Source: Cellulomonas alba | GTDB lineage: Bacteria; Actinomycetota; Actinomycetes; Actinomycetales; Cellulomonadaceae | NCBI RefSeq assembly: GCF_030362835.1 | Contig: NZ_JAUCGQ010000001.1 | Span: 1,963,461-2,027,460, forward strand | Direction of reading: 5' to 3' | Length of the DNA: 64,000 bases | Shown: positions 61,038 through 64,000 of the stretch, in pieces | Position numbering within the stretch: the first letter of the stretch is position 1 | How the letters are laid out: each line of letters begins with the position of its first letter | Translations under genes and position numbers: made by a program | The notes under the pieces: model-generated | The model's input: only the letters and a program-made list of their open reading frames with translations | Database searches by the model: none | Told to the model about the DNA's origin: nothing

Positions 61038-61846
61038 CCGCCACCACGCTCACCACCGGACCACGCGCCACCGCGCCGGTCCCCGCCGCGGCCCGCCCCG
61101 GCGTCGGCGACACGTTCGCGCTGGTCGGACGCTCGCTGCGCCACTCGACGCGGCAGCTCGACACCGTGCTGATCTCGGTGCTGCTGCCCGTGATGCTGCT
61201 GCTGATGTTCGTCTACGTGTTCGGCGGGGCCATCGACTCCACCGGGCGGTACGTCGACTTCGTCGTGCCCGGCATCATCCTGCTGACGTCCGGGTACGGC
61301 GCCGCCGGGACGGCCGTCGACGTCGCGACCGACGCGACCGGCGGCATCGTCGACCGGTTCCGGTCGATGCCGATCCGGCCGACAGGAGTGCTCACCGGCC
61401 ACGTCGCCGCGAGCCTCGCCAAGAACGCGATCTCGACGGCGCTCGTGATCGGCGTCGCCCTGCTCGTCGGGTTCCGCGGTGACGCGTCCGCCGGCGCGTG
61501 GGTCGCGGCCCTCGGGCTCGTCGCGCTGTGGGTGCTCGCCCTGACGTGGGTGGCCGTGGCGATCGGGCTGGTGGCGTCCGGCCCCGAGGCGGCCAGCGGG
61601 TTCACGTTCGCGATCCTGTTCCTGCCGTACGTCTCGAGCGCGTTCGTGGCGCCCGCGACCATGCCGGCGGTGCTCGAGACGATCGCGGGGTACAACCCGG
61701 TGACGCCCGTGACGGACACCGTGCGCGGCCTGCTGCTCGGCATGCCCGTGTCGACCGGCACATGGGTCGCAGCCCTCGCATGGTGCGTCGGGATCCTCGT
61801 GGTCGGCCGGGCCGCGGCGGCGCTGCTGTTCCGGCGCGCCACGTAG
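61034..61846 (+). CDS. ABC-2 exporter permease (DrrB-like)
   Basis: A 270-residue permease with six membrane helices. The family segment GGIVDRFRSMPIRPTGVLTGH after helix 2 and AGYNPVTPVTDTVRGLLLG before the last helix identify the DrrB type. Partner of the upstream ATPase; substrate unknown, probably a hydrophobic drug or natural product. Confidence 0.94.
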   Translation: MTATTLTTGPRATAPVPAAARPGVGDTFALVGRSLRHSTRQLDTVLISVLLPVMLLLMFVYVFGGAIDSTGRYVDFVVPGIILLTSGYGAAGTAVDVATDATGGIVDRFRSMPIRPTGVLTGHVAASLAKNAISTALVIGVALLVGFRGDASAGAWVAALGLVALWVLALTWVAVAIGLVASGPEAASGFTFAILFLPYVSSAFVAPATMPAVLETIAGYNPVTPVTDTVRGLLLGMPVSTGTWVAALAWCVGILVVGRAAAALLFRRAT

Positions 61847-61874
61847 CAGCGGGCGGGCCGCGGGCCGGGTGTGC

Positions 61875-61896
61875 GCCACGCTGAGGACGGCGTGGC
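61875..61896 (+). terminator. Candidate terminator after the DrrAB-type operon
   Basis: GCCACGC / GCGTGGC, 8-nt loop, 29 nt after the permease stop; a second small repeat CGGATC/GATCCG follows. Confidence 0.55.
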
Positions 61897-61963
61897 CCAA
61901 CCGGATCGCGGCCCGATCCGTTGTCTGGAGAGCGACGGTCGCGACGGACTCGAGGGAGGTCCC

Positions 61964-62512
61964 GTGGGCAGGTGGGAGCCGCTGCTCGAGACCCTGGTCA
62001 GGGAGCGGTACGCGCGCCTGCTGGCGCGGGCCGCGCTCGTCGCGGCGACTCCTGCCGAGGCTGAGGACCTCGTGCAGGACGCCCTGGTGGCGACGTTCGG
62101 CGGCCGAGCCCGCTTCGGCTCGGTCGAGCAGGCCGAGCAGTACGTGCGTCGCGCCATCGTCAGCCGCTCGATCGACCGGGCCCGCTCGCGCACCAGCGAG
62201 CGCCGGGCGGTCGAGCGGCTGGCCGGGCGCACCGACGCCGCGGCGGCCGAGCCGGCGCTCGCGGGCGTCGACCGGGACCTGGTCGCGGCGCTGCACCTGC
62301 TCGGCCCGCGCGAGCGCGCCTGCGTCGTGCTGCGGCACCTCGACGACCTGTCCGTCGCGCAGACCGCCGCGGCCCTCCGGCTGAGCGACGGGGCCGTCAA
62401 GCGCTACACCTCCGACGGGCTCGCGCTGCTCGCGGCCCACCTCGGGGCCACCGCCGACGCCGACCGGACGCCCGTCCGCCTCGTGAGAACGGAGAGCACG
62501 CGCGATGCCTGA
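61964..62512 (+). CDS. SigE-family ECF-type sigma factor
   Basis: A 182-residue sigma factor of the actinobacterial 'SigE family' type. Region 2: LARAALVAATPAEAEDLVQDALVATFGG; region 4: LGPRERACVVLRHLDDLSVAQTAAALRLSDGAVKRYTSDG. GTG start with GAGGGAGG 5 nt upstream; a longer frame reaches back to 61871 but has no support. Overlaps the next gene by 8 nt, a strong sign of a sigma/regulator pair. Confidence 0.9.
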   Translation: MGRWEPLLETLVRERYARLLARAALVAATPAEAEDLVQDALVATFGGRARFGSVEQAEQYVRRAIVSRSIDRARSRTSERRAVERLAGRTDAAAAEPALAGVDRDLVAALHLLGPRERACVVLRHLDDLSVAQTAAALRLSDGAVKRYTSDGLALLAAHLGATADADRTPVRLVRTESTRDA

Positions 62513-63467
62513 TCTCGGCGACATGCTCTGGCGCGCGGAGCGCGCACTCGAGAGCGGCTACACCGGACGTGCCGCCGCGCCGGGTGCCGTGGCGCGCGCG
62601 AAGCGTCTCGTCCGCCGACGCCGCACGCTCCGGCACTGGGGCGAGGGTGTCGGTGCGGTCGCGGCGGTCGGCGTCGTCGGCGCGGTCGTGTGGCTCGGCG
62701 CACCCGGGGACCGTGAGCCGCCGCTGCCTGCCGCGACGGGCTCGACCGCGGCGTCGAGCCCGACGCCCACCGGGGAGCCGGAGCCGTCCGCGGACCCGGA
62801 ACCGACGGAGAGCGGCGCCGCGACCCCCACCTTCACCTCCACACCGACCGCGGCGGGCTGCTCGCCCGGTGGCGGGGGCGTGCCGGTCGGAGCCGACGTC
62901 CGGCAGGTCGTGGACGTCGACGGCGACGGCCGGCCGGATCGCGCGTGGCTCGCGACCGAGGACGACGGTCAGCGCCGGTTCGGCATCACGACCGCCTCCG
63001 GAGCGACGTTCTGGATCGACATCGAGAGCGCGTCGCCGATCCAGGCGTCGGCCGTCGTGCAGCTCGTCCAGTCGGACCACGTGCCGATCGCGCTCGTCGA
63101 CTTCAGCCGGTCGGCGCAGGTGTACTCGCTCGCGGGGTGCGCGGTGACGGAGGTGCTGAACGCGCAGGGCCTGCCGTACACCTTCGACCGCGGCATGGGC
63201 GATCAGGGCACGGGTGCCGGGTGCACGCTGGTCGGCGGTGCGCTCCGGCTCGCAGGTCTCGACGCGGTGCGCAACCCGGACGGCACCTACGACGTGTCCC
63301 GCACGTTCATCGACCTCGACGCCGGCGCGCGGCACGCGACGAACGAGAGCCGCGTCGTCGTCGCGCGGGGCGCGAAGGCGGACGCTCCGGTCGTCGTCAC
63401 AGCGTCGGAGGTGTCGTGCGGCGAGCTGGTGGCCGGGCGCGACGGGCCGGTCCAGCCGATGCCGTGA
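62505..63467 (+). CDS. Membrane-anchored protein coupled to the ECF sigma factor (putative anti-sigma or sensor)
   Basis: A 320-residue protein. Cytoplasmic N-terminus (about 1-45; MPDLGDMLWRAERALESG), one membrane helix (about 47-65), a Pro/Thr/Glu linker (about 70-115) and an extracytoplasmic domain (about 118-320) with VDGDGRPDRAWLA, an Asp pattern like FG-GAP/EF-hand calcium loops, and four cysteines. No HxxxCxxC anti-sigma motif. The gene overlap and topology suggest an anti-sigma or signal-sensing partner of the sigma factor; that role is inferred. ACGGAGAG precedes its ATG. Confidence 0.78.
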   Translation: MPDLGDMLWRAERALESGYTGRAAAPGAVARAKRLVRRRRTLRHWGEGVGAVAAVGVVGAVVWLGAPGDREPPLPAATGSTAASSPTPTGEPEPSADPEPTESGAATPTFTSTPTAAGCSPGGGGVPVGADVRQVVDVDGDGRPDRAWLATEDDGQRRFGITTASGATFWIDIESASPIQASAVVQLVQSDHVPIALVDFSRSAQVYSLAGCAVTEVLNAQGLPYTFDRGMGDQGTGAGCTLVGGALRLAGLDAVRNPDGTYDVSRTFIDLDAGARHATNESRVVVARGAKADAPVVVTASEVSCGELVAGRDGPVQPMP

Positions 63468-63474
63468 CGCCGCC

Positions 63475-64000
63475 TCAGCGGGTCGCCGCGGCGAGCGCCT
63501 TGCGGATGCGCTGCGGCGACACCGGCACGGGCGTGCCGAGCTGCTGCGCGAACAGGCTGACGCGGAGCTCCTCGACGAGCCAGCGCAGCTCGGTCAGCGC
63601 GGGGTCGTCGGGCTGCGCGCGGCGCGCGGCGTCGAGCGCGTCCTCGACGTCCCGCACCTGCCACGCGAGGTCGGCGTCGCGCTGCGGGCTCTCCGCGGCC
63701 TTCGTCAGCCGGTGGCGGGCGGCGCGCAGGTAGCGCGGCAGCTGCGCGAGACGGTCGGCGCCGACCTCCGCGACGAAGCCGCCATGGACGAGCCGCTGCT
63801 GCTGGGCGCGCACGTCCTGTGCGGTCGCGAGCAGGGCGAGGCTCGTGGCGCCTCGCAGGTCGGCGTCGAGCTCGCGCCACGCGGTGAGCACCTGGACGAG
63901 CGTGCCGACCAGCGCGTGCACCTCGTCCTCGAGGCGGGCGCGGACGTGCGCGCGCAGCTCGGCGTAGGCCGCTGCGGTCGTGGCCGGCGTCGTGATCAGG
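63475..64000 (-). CDS. hrpA: ATP-dependent RNA helicase HrpA, C-terminal end (cut by window end)
   Basis: The last 174 or so residues of a larger minus-strand protein that continues past 64000. The sequence (LITTPATTAAAYAELRAHV ... VSLFAQQLGTPVPVSPQRIRKALA) matches the DUF3418 C-terminus of HrpA, where LRVSLFAQxLGTxxPVSxxRI is the conserved finish. The helicase motifs lie outside the window. HrpA is a DEAH-box helicase that rescues stalled ribosomes and processes mRNA. Confidence 0.9.
   Translation of the reverse strand, partial: LITTPATTAAAYAELRAHVRARLEDEVHALVGTLVQVLTAWRELDADLRGATSLALLATAQDVRAQQQRLVHGGFVAEVGADRLAQLPRYLRAARHRLTKAAESPQRDADLAWQVRDVEDALDAARRAQPDDPALTELRWLVEELRVSLFAQQLGTPVPVSPQRIRKALAAATR

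Overview
The window is very GC-rich DNA, densely coded, with many GTG starts, ATGA/GTGA stop-start overlaps and several apparently leaderless genes. Gene content (fhaA-fhaB-pstP-rodA-pbpA, SigK/RskA with DipZ and a fasciclin lipoprotein, WXG100 proteins, MmpL, LppX-like lipoprotein, CIRCE-controlled Hsp20) indicates an actinobacterium. A Micrococcales/Cellulomonas-like host is my inference from overall style; I did no comparison. No insertion sequence, prophage, CRISPR array or rRNA is visible.

Layout. 1-5.1 kb (minus): cell-wall and phospho-signalling operon fhaA-fhaB-pstP-rodA-pbpA, cut by the window start. 5.3-6.0 kb: tRNA-Leu(CAG) and a UPF0303/HbpS-like protein. 6.05-9.9 kb: a large secreted subtilase. 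10.1-14.9 kb: two efflux modules, a MerR regulator divergent from an MFS pump and a TetR-MmpL pair. 14.9-19.4 kb: a SigK island (dipZ, fasciclin lipoprotein, rskA, sigK) whose three transcription units share the promoter pattern CCATCC-N15-[CG]CGAAC. 19.4-22.3 kb: lipoprotein, double-VOC protein, then a 12-codon leader ORF with a strongly structured region ahead of methionine aminopeptidase. 22.4-28.3 kb: ABC exporter, PadR, low-molecular-weight tyrosine phosphatase, DHA2 pump with divergent TetR. 28.5-36.1 kb: aminotransferase and a nearly complete molybdenum-cofactor supercluster (moeZ, moeA, moaC, mobA, DUF6457, moaD facing moaA, moaE, mog). 36.2-45.0 kb: a compact type VII secretion-like locus (ubiquitin-like/FHA/FtsK ATPase, two WXG100-type proteins, an effector-like protein and three unknown genes). 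45.1-50.0 kb: tandem glycine riboswitch and gcvP-gcvT-gcvH. 50.3-52.2 kb: a minimal LuxR-type regulator, Nudix hydrolase, YrdB-like membrane protein, CIRCE-hsp20. 52.4-56.0 kb: metF-metE under a SAM riboswitch whose closing helix can cover the metF start codon. 56.2-64.0 kb: YCII-ECF42 pair, small ORF, tag, an unusual coiled-coil TetR divergent from a DrrAB-type exporter, an ECF sigma factor with a coupled membrane protein, and the end of hrpA.

The most interesting points are the three matching SigK promoters, the leader-peptide/structured-RNA block before map, the compact type VII locus with a fused ubiquitin-like plus FHA plus FtsK ATPase, and the metF riboswitch. All similarity statements are from recognition of motifs by eye; none was confirmed by database search.
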